Under the pieces are notes generated by a model. That model did not search any database, was not told where the DNA came from, and was given only the letters and a program-made list of their open reading frames with translations. This document shows positions 50,689 through 59,362 of a DNA stretch of 64,000 nt, one piece after another. This DNA is from Effusibacillus consociatus (GTDB lineage: Bacteria > Bacillota > Bacilli > Tumebacillales > Effusibacillaceae). The stretch lies in the NCBI RefSeq assembly GCF_042652925.1, contig NZ_JBHSHC010000096.1:124001-188000 (forward strand), in the 5' to 3' direction. The position numbers were made by a program, and so were the translations under genes. Every line of letters begins with the position of its first letter. The stretch's first letter is position 1.

Positions 50689-50794
50689 GGGGATCAAATT
50701 TGCGCCTGTGATCGCTGCCGGACCTTTTGCTGCTTATTTCGAGTTGACTCCCTGCTCCAGAACTAGGGGTCTATTTTTTATTTCGACAGCCCCC

Positions 50795-50813
50795 GTTTTA
50801 CAAAATGTAAAAC
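50795..50813 (+). promoter_or_regulatory. Candidate PucR-family operator upstream of preT
   Basis: GTTTTACA-AAA-TGTAAAAC, a perfect 8-bp dyad with a 3-base spacer. The same core ACAAAATGTAA occurs upstream of the PucR-type gene near 59246. Confidence 0.55.
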
Positions 50814-50821
50814 AGTTTTAA

Positions 50822-50857
50822 CCAAAAAGATTACAACGCGTCCAGGAATCTTTTTGG
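50822..50857 (+). repeat. Perfect 11-bp inverted repeat in the preT leader
   Basis: CCAAAAAGATT and AATCTTTTTGG with a 14-base loop. It could be a regulator site or a hairpin; no T run follows. Confidence 0.5.
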
Positions 50858-51006
50858 AAACAGGCTTGTAAAATAAACCGAATGGAAAAACTCCGGACAA
50901 ATCCTCTCAACATTTTTCAAGATCTCTCCAATCATTCTATCTACCAGTACGATCCAGTGCAGATTTCTCAAGATGAAAAATTAAATACTGCTAAGGGGGT
51001 ACCAGA

Positions 51007-52374
51007 ATGGCCCGGGAAGTGTTCGTCCCTGTCACCGAACTTAGTGCCAATTTTGCCGAAGTCATCCCGGCACTGAAGCCGAAAGAAGCGATTGATGAGG
51101 CAAACCGCTGCTTGTATTGCTATGATGCGCCCTGTATTAAAGCATGTCCGACAGGCATTGATATTCCGTCTTTTATCAAAAAAATTGCAACGGGGAATCT
51201 GTACGGGTCCGCCAAGACCATTATGGAATCCAACCCAGTTGGGGCAAGTTGTGCGAGAGTTTGCCCAACCTCGGAACTGTGTGAGGGGGCTTGCGTACTG
51301 AACGATGCATCCAAACCGATCATGATTGGGCTGCTGCAGAGGCACGCAACCGATTGGGCGATCCAGAACAATGCGGTCTTATTCCAGCCCGGGGAACAAA
51401 ATGGACGGAAAGTGGCGATTGTCGGGGGAGGACCGGCGGGCTTGTCGGCTGCACGGGAACTGGCAAGACTCGGTTATGCAGTAACGATTTACGAGGCGAA
51501 AGAGAAAGCGGGAGGACTTAATACTTATGGCATCGTTTCGTTCCGTCTGCCTCAAGAGATTGCGCTGTGGGAAGTGGAACAGGTGGAGGCCCTCGGCGTG
51601 CAATTCCGCTATGGAGTCAAAGTGGGGCTTGATGTAAGCCCACAAGACTTACTGGATCACTATGATGCAGTACTGCTCGCGGCAGGAATGGGGTCTGTGC
51701 CTCAGTTAGGCATTGAAGGAGAAAGTCTTGAGGGAGTGCTTGATGCAATTGCGCTAGTCGAAGAGACAAAAACGAAACCATTGTCCACCGATTTTGTCGG
51801 TAAAAAAGTGGCTGTCATCGGAGCCGGAAATACAGCAATTGACGCCGCCACTTGCTCTAAGCGACTTGGGGCTGCTCAAGTTCAAATTTTTTACCGTCGC
51901 ACACAGAAAGAGATGACCGCATACGAGTTTGAATTTGAGTTCGCTAAACAGGATGGGGTGGAGTTCCGCTGGCTGGTCGCACCCAAACGAATACTGGGCA
52001 GAGATGGGAAGGTGACGGGGCTTGAGTTGATTCGGATGGAACTGGGAGACCCGGACGAAAAAGGACGCAGACGGCCACTCCCTGTTCCAAACAGTGAATT
52101 TACGATAGAGATTGATTACGTAATTAAAGCCATCGGGCAAGAGCGGCAGATTCCGCTGATCGAAGCGTTTCGCCTCGCACATACCAATGGAATCCCCTTG
52201 GTAGAACCAGACAGTTATCAAACCTCCCAACCTAATGTCTTCGCCGCAGGTGATTTCATATTTGAGGGTGGAAAAACGGACGCAATGGTGGTCGATGCGG
52301 CGCAACAAGGCAAGAAAGCCGCTTATGCAATTCACTCCACATTGGAAGAACGATCCTCTGGATCAACGCAGTAA
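51007..52374 (+). CDS. preT: NAD-dependent dihydropyrimidine dehydrogenase subunit PreT
   Basis: 455 residues. N-terminal Fe-S ligands (CLYCYDAPCIKACP, CARVCPTSELCEGAC), an FAD dinucleotide fold (VGGGPAGLSAARELARLG) and an NAD fold (VIGAGNTAIDAA). The large flavoprotein subunit that supplies electrons to PreA for uracil or thymine reduction. GGGGG precedes the ATG. First gene of the operon. Confidence 0.93.
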   Translation: MAREVFVPVTELSANFAEVIPALKPKEAIDEANRCLYCYDAPCIKACPTGIDIPSFIKKIATGNLYGSAKTIMESNPVGASCARVCPTSELCEGACVLNDASKPIMIGLLQRHATDWAIQNNAVLFQPGEQNGRKVAIVGGGPAGLSAARELARLGYAVTIYEAKEKAGGLNTYGIVSFRLPQEIALWEVEQVEALGVQFRYGVKVGLDVSPQDLLDHYDAVLLAAGMGSVPQLGIEGESLEGVLDAIALVEETKTKPLSTDFVGKKVAVIGAGNTAIDAATCSKRLGAAQVQIFYRRTQKEMTAYEFEFEFAKQDGVEFRWLVAPKRILGRDGKVTGLELIRMELGDPDEKGRRRPLPVPNSEFTIEIDYVIKAIGQERQIPLIEAFRLAHTNGIPLVEPDSYQTSQPNVFAAGDFIFEGGKTDAMVVDAAQQGKKAAYAIHSTLEERSSGSTQ

Positions 52375-52386
52375 GGAGGCGAAAAA

Positions 52387-53670
52387 ATGGCGGATTTGCG
52401 GATCAATCTGGCTGGAATTCAGTCACCCAATCCGTTCTGGCTGGCATCGGCTCCTCCGACGAATTCCGGGTATCAGGTGATGCGTGCATTTGAAGCGGGG
52501 TGGGGCGGAGCTGTTTGGAAAACACTTGGGGAGCCAATCATCAACGTCACGTCCCGATTTGCGGCACTCCACCATGGCGGCCAGCGGGTGCTGGGATTTA
52601 ACAACATTGAACTGATCACGGATCGACCGTTGGAAGACAATTTGAAGGAGATGGAGGAAGTAAAGAAACGGTTTCCCCAACACGCTCTTATTGCTTCTCT
52701 CATGATTGAGCCAAAACGGGAAAAGTGGCACGAAATCGTCAAGGCAGTTGAAGCGGTTGGTGTTGACGGTCTCGAACTGAATTTCGGTTGTCCGCATGGG
52801 ATGGCGGAACGGGGAATGGGATCGGCGGTGGGGCAGCAGGCGGATCTGGTTCGCCAACAGACGGAATGGGTAAAAGAGGTTGCCCGGACACCGGTGATCG
52901 TTAAGCTGACTCCCAATATAACCGATATCCGATTCACTGCAAGGGCGGCAAAGGAAGGCGGTGCCGATGCGGTAAGCATGATCAACACGATCAACAGTTT
53001 AATGGGAGTGGATCTCGATACCTGGCTGCCGATTCCGCATGTGGATGGAAAAGGAGCCCACGGAGGCTATTGCGGACCGGCGGTAAAACCGATCGCACTG
53101 AACATGGTAGCTGAGTGTGCACGTGATCCATACGTGGGCATTCCAATATCCGGAATAGGGGGAATCTCCACATGGCGTGATGCGGTCGAATTTTTGTTAA
53201 TGGGAGCGACTGGTGTTCAGGTCTGTACAGCGGTGATGCATCACGGGTTTCGGATTGTGGAAGACATGATCGACGGGCTGAACAATTATCTCGATCAAAA
53301 AGGAATTGGCTCGGTAATGGACATTGTCGGGAAATCCGTTCCTACCTACCGGGACTGGGGCAATCTGAATCTCAACTATCGAATTGTCGCCCGGATCAAC
53401 GAAGAGACTTGCATTAATTGCAACAAATGCCATATTGCCTGCGAGGATGCCTCCCATCAATGTATTGACATCGTTCGAAATGAAGCAACCGGTAAGGAGC
53501 GGTTGGTCGTTCGGGAAGATGATTGTGTCGGCTGTAATCTCTGTTCGATTGTTTGCCCGGTTGACGGCACAATTCAAATGGTGGAAATCCCAACTGGCCA
53601 ACCGCCGCAGTCGTGGAACGAACGGCAAGCAGCATTATCGGCTCAAGGGTCTTGTAATTCAGAAAGCTAA
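52387..53670 (+). CDS. preA: NAD-dependent dihydropyrimidine dehydrogenase subunit PreA
   Basis: 427 residues, FMN TIM barrel (NPFWLASAPPTNSGYQVMRA, LELNFGCPHGMAERGMG, ISGIGGISTWRDAVEF), then two 4Fe-4S sites (CINCNKCHIACED and CVGCNLCSIVCP). It reduces uracil to dihydrouracil with PreT. TAAGGAGG precedes the ATG, 12 bases after preT. Confidence 0.94.
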   Translation: MADLRINLAGIQSPNPFWLASAPPTNSGYQVMRAFEAGWGGAVWKTLGEPIINVTSRFAALHHGGQRVLGFNNIELITDRPLEDNLKEMEEVKKRFPQHALIASLMIEPKREKWHEIVKAVEAVGVDGLELNFGCPHGMAERGMGSAVGQQADLVRQQTEWVKEVARTPVIVKLTPNITDIRFTARAAKEGGADAVSMINTINSLMGVDLDTWLPIPHVDGKGAHGGYCGPAVKPIALNMVAECARDPYVGIPISGIGGISTWRDAVEFLLMGATGVQVCTAVMHHGFRIVEDMIDGLNNYLDQKGIGSVMDIVGKSVPTYRDWGNLNLNYRIVARINEETCINCNKCHIACEDASHQCIDIVRNEATGKERLVVREDDCVGCNLCSIVCPVDGTIQMVEIPTGQPPQSWNERQAALSAQGSCNSES

Positions 53671-53694
53671 TCAGAGAAAAGGGGGATTTGACGG

Positions 53695-55080
53695 ATGAGT
53701 ATTCTCATTCGAGGCGGAACAGTGGTAACCGCCTCCGATACGTATCAGGCGGAAATCCTGATTCAGGGAGAAACAATTGCAGCCATCGGAGAACATCTTG
53801 ATGCAGATGGATCCGAAGTGATTGATGCCAGTGGCTGCTATGTATTTCCGGGTGGAATTGACCCTCATACACACCTCGATATGCCGTTTGGCGGAACGGT
53901 GACAGCGGATGATTTTGAATCGGGTACACGGGCCGCCGCATTTGGGGGAACTACTTCCATTATCGATTTTTGTCTGACGAATAAAGGGCAATCGCTGCGC
54001 GAAGCGATTTCCATTTGGCATGAAAAAGCGAAGGGAAAGGCATCAATCGACTACGGGTTTCATTTGATGATCGCCGAGGCGAATGATCAGGTGCTGGAAG
54101 AGCTTGAATATGTCGTGGCGGAAGAAGGGATTGTTTCACTCAAGGTCTTCATGGCTTATAAAAACGTCCTGCAAGCGGATGATGAGACATTGTTCAAGAC
54201 ATTGGTCCGAGCCAAAGAACTGGGGGCTCTCGTACAGGTTCATGCAGAAAACGGCGATGTAATAGATTACTTGACGAAAAAAGCGTTGGCTGAGGGCAAC
54301 ACAGATCCGATCTATCATGCACTTACCCGCCCGCCGGAAGCGGAAGGAGAGGCAACCGGGCGTGCCGCAGCTCTTGCAGCAATGGCGGATTCCCAACTCT
54401 ACGTTGTCCATGTGTCGTGTGCCGAAGCTGTAAAGCGTATAGCCGAGGCAAGGGAGAAAGGATGGCAGGTCTACGGAGAGACGTGCCCGCAATATCTCGC
54501 TTTGGATATTCACTCTCTGGAAAAGCCCGACTTCGAAGGGGCCAAGTACGTCTGGTCGCCTCCGCTGAGGGAACAGTGGAACCAGGAAGTGCTATGGAAT
54601 GCCCTTCGAAATGGAATCCTGCAAACGGTTGGTTCTGACCAGTGTTCCTTTAATTTCAAAGGACAAAAGGAACTGGGGAGGGGGGATTTCACCAAAATTC
54701 CAAACGGCGGGCCCATAATTGAGGATCGTTTTGGCGTCGTCTATTCAGAGGGAGTTCATGCGGGAAGGATCAGCCTCAATCAGTTCGTCGACATCATCTC
54801 CACAAAGTCGGCCAAACTGTTTGGCATGTATCCTCGGAAAGGAACAATAGCAATTGGATCCGATGCGGATCTGGTGATATTTGATCCCGGAGCCACCAGA
54901 ACTTTATCGGCAAAAACTCACCATATGAATGTCGATTATAATCCGTTTGAAGGAATGAAAGTGCACGGTGAGGTGGTCAGCGTTCTTCTGCGAGGATCCT
55001 ACGTGATCCGGGAAAAGCAGTTTGTGGGTGAGGCGGGAGCCGGAGAATTCGTGAAACGTGCGAAATTCACTCGGCCTTAA
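53695..55080 (+). CDS. hydA: Dihydropyrimidinase
   Basis: 461 residues, amidohydrolase fold. Metal ligands DPHTHLDMP near 56-64, carbamylated Lys in VSLKVFMAYK near 150, and later His in VQVHAENG and YVVHVS and Asp in TVGSDQCSF. It opens dihydrouracil to N-carbamoyl-beta-alanine. GGGGGATTT precedes the ATG. Confidence 0.95.
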   Translation: MSILIRGGTVVTASDTYQAEILIQGETIAAIGEHLDADGSEVIDASGCYVFPGGIDPHTHLDMPFGGTVTADDFESGTRAAAFGGTTSIIDFCLTNKGQSLREAISIWHEKAKGKASIDYGFHLMIAEANDQVLEELEYVVAEEGIVSLKVFMAYKNVLQADDETLFKTLVRAKELGALVQVHAENGDVIDYLTKKALAEGNTDPIYHALTRPPEAEGEATGRAAALAAMADSQLYVVHVSCAEAVKRIAEAREKGWQVYGETCPQYLALDIHSLEKPDFEGAKYVWSPPLREQWNQEVLWNALRNGILQTVGSDQCSFNFKGQKELGRGDFTKIPNGGPIIEDRFGVVYSEGVHAGRISLNQFVDIISTKSAKLFGMYPRKGTIAIGSDADLVIFDPGATRTLSAKTHHMNVDYNPFEGMKVHGEVVSVLLRGSYVIREKQFVGEAGAGEFVKRAKFTRP

Positions 55081-55115
55081 TGATTTAGACAGGATTCCAG
55101 CGGGGAGGTTACCAA

Positions 55116-56006
55116 ATGCCAAATAAAGTGAAAATCGGACTCATCCAAGCGTCAAACGACGTACATGGAGATGAACCTGTTTCGGTTCACAAGGAGAAGG
55201 CGATTGAAAAGCATCTGCGTCTAGTGAGGGATGCGGCAGCCAGGGGAGGGCAGATCATTTGCTTGCAGGAGATTTTTTATGGGCCGTATTTTTGTGCGGA
55301 ACAGAATACCAAATGGTATGAGTCGGCGGAAGAAGTGCCGAACGGACCAACCATTCAGCTTTTTCAGGAAACCGCCAAAGAACTTGGAACCGTGCTGATT
55401 GTACCGGTCTATGAAAAAGCGGGAATCGGCGTCTACTACAACACCGCGGCCGTCATTGACGCGGACGGCACTTTTTTGGGGAAGTATCGGAAACAACATA
55501 TTCCGCATGTCGGGGTTGGAAAAGAAGGGCATGGTTTTTGGGAAAAGTACTATTTTAAACCGGGGAATCTCGGATATCCGGTCTTTAAAACAGCGTTCGC
55601 CAAGATCGGTGTGTACATTTGTTATGATCGCCACTTTCCGGAGGGAGCCCGTTTGCTCGGATTGAACGGAGCCGAGATTGTGTTCAATCCTTCGGCTACC
55701 GTAGCGGGACTGTCCGAGTATCTCTGGAGGCTGGAACAGCCTGCCCATGCAGTAGCGAACGGCTATTATGTCGCTGCCATCAATCGCGTGGGCTATGAGG
55801 CACCTTGGAACATGGGCGAATTTTACGGCCAATCCTATCTGGTCGATCCGCGTGGACAATTTGTTGTGATGGGAAGCCGTGATCAAGATGAAGTTGTCAT
55901 TGGCGAGATGGATAAAAACCTGATTCACGAAGTGCGTGATTTGTGGCAATTCTATCGGGATCGCCGACCGGAAACTTATGGTGACATGGTGGAGCTGCTC
56001 CCGTAG
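55116..56006 (+). CDS. Nitrilase-superfamily beta-ureidopropionase (N-carbamoyl-beta-alanine amidohydrolase)
   Basis: 296 residues. Catalytic Glu in CLQEIFYGPYFC, Lys in GKYRKQHIPH, Cys in YICYDRHFPEGAR. Hydrolyses N-carbamoyl-beta-alanine to beta-alanine, ammonia and CO2, the third step of the pathway. GGGGAGG precedes the ATG. Confidence 0.9.
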   Translation: MPNKVKIGLIQASNDVHGDEPVSVHKEKAIEKHLRLVRDAAARGGQIICLQEIFYGPYFCAEQNTKWYESAEEVPNGPTIQLFQETAKELGTVLIVPVYEKAGIGVYYNTAAVIDADGTFLGKYRKQHIPHVGVGKEGHGFWEKYYFKPGNLGYPVFKTAFAKIGVYICYDRHFPEGARLLGLNGAEIVFNPSATVAGLSEYLWRLEQPAHAVANGYYVAAINRVGYEAPWNMGEFYGQSYLVDPRGQFVVMGSRDQDEVVIGEMDKNLIHEVRDLWQFYRDRRPETYGDMVELLP

Positions 56007-56039
56007 GCAATCAGTTAATCCCTGAGGGGGGGAACATCA

Positions 56040-57530
56040 ATGAAGACGCAAGTTGAAGAGGACGGCATTGTCACATTGACGGAGGAGGGAATTCGTGAGA
56101 TTCATGAGAGTCCATTATACAATGAAGGGCTGCGGCCGACCACCAAGCAGGAGCACACTTGGACCGCATACAATTTCGCCAGCTTATGGATTGGAATGGC
56201 GATCTGTCTGCCTACTTATTCCCTTGCGGCCGGTCTGATTTCACTCGGAATGAACTGGTGGCAGGCGATCGGCACCATCATCCTTGGAAATCTAATCGTG
56301 CTGATTCCGATACTCCTCAACGCCCACGCCGGAACCAAGTATGGAATTCCCTATCCGGTATACGCACGTCTTTGGTTTGGTGAAAAGGGGGCCCATATTC
56401 CGTCCCTGGCACGTGGGATCGTAGGAGCCGGTTGGTTTGGCATCAACTGCTGGTTTGGCGGGGCTGCCATAGATACTTTGTTGGTCGCGATGAGCGCTTG
56501 GGAGAACGTTCCCGGTCACTTGATGATTGCCTTTATCGGATTCTGGATACTGAACATTTGGATCGCCTATCGGGGGCCGGAAGCGATTCGAAAAATGGAG
56601 TTTTGGGCTGCCCCGACATTAATCGTGATGGCGTTGGCTCTTCTTGTTTGGGCATTCACCTCAGCGGGAGGATGGGGTCCCATGTTGTCCGCCCCATCAA
56701 AATTTACGTCTGCCGGGGACTTCTTTAAAGTTTTCTTTCCGGCTCTCACCGGGGCTATTGCTTTCTGGTCAACTCTTGCGCTGAACATTCCAGATTTTTG
56801 CCGGTACGCGAAGAGTCAAAAGGCACAAATCGTCGGGCAAACATCTTCGCTGCCTACCACAATGGGATTCTTCTCTTTCATAGGCGTAGCCGTTGCATCG
56901 GCTACTCTGGTGGTGTACGGGGAAGCGATCTGGGATCCGGCCGCCATCCTGGCCAAATTTTCTCCATTCGTGATTTTCCTTGGAACTCTCGGAATCATTC
57001 TTGCAACCCTTACAACAAACGTAGCGGCGAACGTGGTGGCTCCGGCACGGGCGATTGAGAACTTGTGGCCTCGCAAGTTAACGTTCGGAATGGGAGCTAT
57101 TATCACGGGGCTGGTGGCCTTGCTGATGCAGCCGTGGTACCTGTTGGAGAACTTCGGAAATTATATTTTCTTATGGCTGGGAACTTATGGTGCGCTGCTT
57201 GGCCCGATCGACGGAATCGCCATTGCCGATTACTGGCTGGTTCGTAAACAAAGGATTGATCTGGTGGAACTGTATCGTCCAAATGGAATGTACAGTTATA
57301 GCAGCGGAGTGAACAAAAAGGCCGTCTGGGCCTTGCTGATCGGGATTGCCGTTCCGTTTGGCTGCAAAGCGATAGGGATCACCTCCGTCTGGGATAATGC
57401 ATGGACGATTGGACTGCTTATTTCATTACTGTGCTATACCTGGTTTATGCGGAACAATCCAAGTGTAATAAGTGAGTCCCATTACAGCAGGATTACCTCA
57501 ACCGACACACAGTCCTCTTTTGCTTCCTGA
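56040..57530 (+). CDS. NCS1-family nucleobase or hydantoin/allantoin permease
   Basis: 496 residues, about 12 helices. The N-terminal YNFASLWIGMAICLPTYSLA and LIVLIPILLNAHAGTKYGIP, FWSTLALNIPDFCRYAKSQ and ADYWLVRKQRIDLVELYR are NCS1 hallmarks (Mhp1/PucI type). It probably imports uracil, thymine or dihydropyrimidines for this operon. GGGGGGG precedes the ATG. Last gene before a bidirectional terminator. Confidence 0.92.
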   Translation: MKTQVEEDGIVTLTEEGIREIHESPLYNEGLRPTTKQEHTWTAYNFASLWIGMAICLPTYSLAAGLISLGMNWWQAIGTIILGNLIVLIPILLNAHAGTKYGIPYPVYARLWFGEKGAHIPSLARGIVGAGWFGINCWFGGAAIDTLLVAMSAWENVPGHLMIAFIGFWILNIWIAYRGPEAIRKMEFWAAPTLIVMALALLVWAFTSAGGWGPMLSAPSKFTSAGDFFKVFFPALTGAIAFWSTLALNIPDFCRYAKSQKAQIVGQTSSLPTTMGFFSFIGVAVASATLVVYGEAIWDPAAILAKFSPFVIFLGTLGIILATLTTNVAANVVAPARAIENLWPRKLTFGMGAIITGLVALLMQPWYLLENFGNYIFLWLGTYGALLGPIDGIAIADYWLVRKQRIDLVELYRPNGMYSYSSGVNKKAVWALLIGIAVPFGCKAIGITSVWDNAWTIGLLISLLCYTWFMRNNPSVISESHYSRITSTDTQSSFAS

Positions 57531-57537
57531 AACATGA

Positions 57538-57577
57538 GAAAGGCGGGTCCCGTTCATGTGACTCGCCTTTCTATTTC
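57538..57577. terminator. Bidirectional terminator
   Basis: Stem GAAAGGCGGGTC with GACTCGCCTTTC (one mismatch) between the permease and the convergent PucR-type gene. Confidence 0.75.
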
Positions 57578-59222
57578 ACCTGGTAAACAGTCTCGGCGTT
57601 TTGTGCACCCAGTCATGTGCCCGAAGAGCGAATTCAAGAGAAAGTCGGTGCTCTGGGGACATATACGAATCTCCTAGAAGGTCTCGGATTTTGTCCAAGC
57701 GGTGATACAGGGTCTGCCGACGAATGAATAATCGTTCGGATGTTTCTTGTTTCGAACAGTTCTGATCCAGAAATATCCGCAGTGTCAACACCAGTTGACT
57801 GCCGTGTTGTTCGTCGTACCGCAGCAACGGGCCCAGATAATCTTCTATAAAAGAATTCAGTGCATAATGGTCATTCATTTGAAGGAGCAAACGATAAATG
57901 CCCAGGTCTTCGAAAAAAGGGCCTGCAATCGGGCAGGAAAGCACCTGTTCGGCTTCTTGAAACTGCCGGTTTGCCTCCGAGTAACGATCGGAAGGTCGTC
58001 CTACGCCAAAACGGATTTCCGCTTCCGATCCGAGTGCTTTGCGGCACACACGTTCAATTTCGGTCATTGCCTCCTTCAGTTGTTTCCGTTTGTCAATCAT
58101 CTGGCCGGTTTCAATCAAAAGCAGGTAGAGACGGCTCCCTTTACTCCTTACCAATGGCCGGAATTTCCAACGGGTCAAAATGGTCCGGAAGACAACAACC
58201 AGGTCGTGTAAAGGGGAATCGGTTTCTTCTTCATACCTTGGGCGTTCCATATGAACCTCCATTATCACCGCTAAATACAAAGGTATGTCGGAAGCGTTTG
58301 ATTGAATGCCCAGGAGCATGCGAATTTGCTCTTCGTTTCGGAGCCGATCATTCAGGAGATCGTCCAGCAGTTGGTTTTGATGATCGAGCTCTCGTTCTTG
58401 TGCAAACATTTTGCGAAGCAATATCTGGGCAATCGCTGTTGCTGTATAGTCCAACGTGAGAAATAAGAATTCATCCGGCTCCTGTTCATACAAAATCACC
58501 CCGAGATATGCTAGTGTTTGACCCATTGCCGTGATTGGTTGATAGAGAATCTGTTTTCTTTCCGATATGGGCAGCAAGCCGGTGCTATCCGGTGATGCAG
58601 TAGCAGAAAGGAGTGAAGTTTTCAGCAACCCGGTCAACTCATTTTGTACGGTTTGTGACATAGTGGGTGCGAATAATGGAGGTCCGTCCATTGGAAGGAA
58701 AAAGGTTTGAGTATGAACCACACCCTGAAAATGGGTCAGGATGCGGGACAGACTTTGCCCCTGCAAAGTAAGCCGCTGGAGATCACGGGAATAGGACTCC
58801 AGATCCCGGAGAGCTTGAATGTGCCGGTTTACAATGTTTTCATGCAGATCCAGGGTGATGTCAACAAAACGGACAGGGCGAAGAAAAGCGATCAACGGAA
58901 AATCGTGATGATCGGCCAGTTCCCGCAGGTCCCGTGGAATTTCTGGAATATACTCACCCAACTCGATACACAGACCGGCTGCCTTTCGCTCAATCAGTTC
59001 TTGCAGATAATGAAGACGTTTCTCTCTGTTATCCCCAACGCCGACACCGGTAGAGAGAATGAGTTCACCGCCGTTTAGAAATGAGCCGCTCTCAGCCGCC
59101 TCCAAAACGTGTACCCATCGGATGGGGCGGGATAAACCGCGACTGCCTGCCGTGACTTCTGCATGTTGGAATAAAGGACGCTTCAGAACGTCTGCGACTG
59201 TAAACGTAAATTCTTTATTCAA
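57576..59222 (-). CDS. PucR-family transcriptional regulator
   Basis: 548 residues. N-terminal PucR sensor (FTVADVLKRPLFQHAEVTAG, GLSRPIRWVHVLEA), a middle region, and a C-terminal HTH_30 (LRIFLDQNCSKQETSERLFI, RRQTLYHRLDKIRDLLG). I chose the TTG at 59222 because GGGAGGAA lies eight bases upstream and the PucR domain starts four residues later; upstream frame to 59375 would run through the candidate operator. It lies between the two pyrimidine gene groups and probably controls them. Confidence 0.88.
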   Translation of the reverse strand: MNKEFTFTVADVLKRPLFQHAEVTAGSRGLSRPIRWVHVLEAAESGSFLNGGELILSTGVGVGDNREKRLHYLQELIERKAAGLCIELGEYIPEIPRDLRELADHHDFPLIAFLRPVRFVDITLDLHENIVNRHIQALRDLESYSRDLQRLTLQGQSLSRILTHFQGVVHTQTFFLPMDGPPLFAPTMSQTVQNELTGLLKTSLLSATASPDSTGLLPISERKQILYQPITAMGQTLAYLGVILYEQEPDEFLFLTLDYTATAIAQILLRKMFAQERELDHQNQLLDDLLNDRLRNEEQIRMLLGIQSNASDIPLYLAVIMEVHMERPRYEEETDSPLHDLVVVFRTILTRWKFRPLVRSKGSRLYLLLIETGQMIDKRKQLKEAMTEIERVCRKALGSEAEIRFGVGRPSDRYSEANRQFQEAEQVLSCPIAGPFFEDLGIYRLLLQMNDHYALNSFIEDYLGPLLRYDEQHGSQLVLTLRIFLDQNCSKQETSERLFIRRQTLYHRLDKIRDLLGDSYMSPEHRLSLEFALRAHDWVHKTPRLFTR

Positions 59223-59240
59223 GCGGTATTCCTCCCGTCC

Positions 59241-59260
59241 GTTTGACAAAATGTAAGAAC
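59241..59260 (-). promoter_or_regulatory. Candidate operator upstream of the PucR-type gene
   Basis: GTTTGACA-AAA-TGTAAGAAC shares the core ACAAAATGTAA with the preT dyad. It lies just upstream of the chosen TTG and its ribosome site. Confidence 0.45.
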
Positions 59261-59362
59261 CGTTTCCGCAAAAAGGTGACAGGTCGTCTCGTGCTTCACG
59301 TTTCATGCTTCTGTTACACTCACAGTACCAAATAAAACGATTTCGGCAAAGGGGTTGAACGA

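Larger units (their letters stand above)
50689..51006. other. Promoter region of the pyrimidine catabolic genes
   Basis: It holds a dyad at 50795-50813, a second 11-bp dyad at 50822-50857 and a TAAAAT -10-like box near 50869. No coding frame is supported. The long leader before preT suggests regulated expression. Confidence 0.55.
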
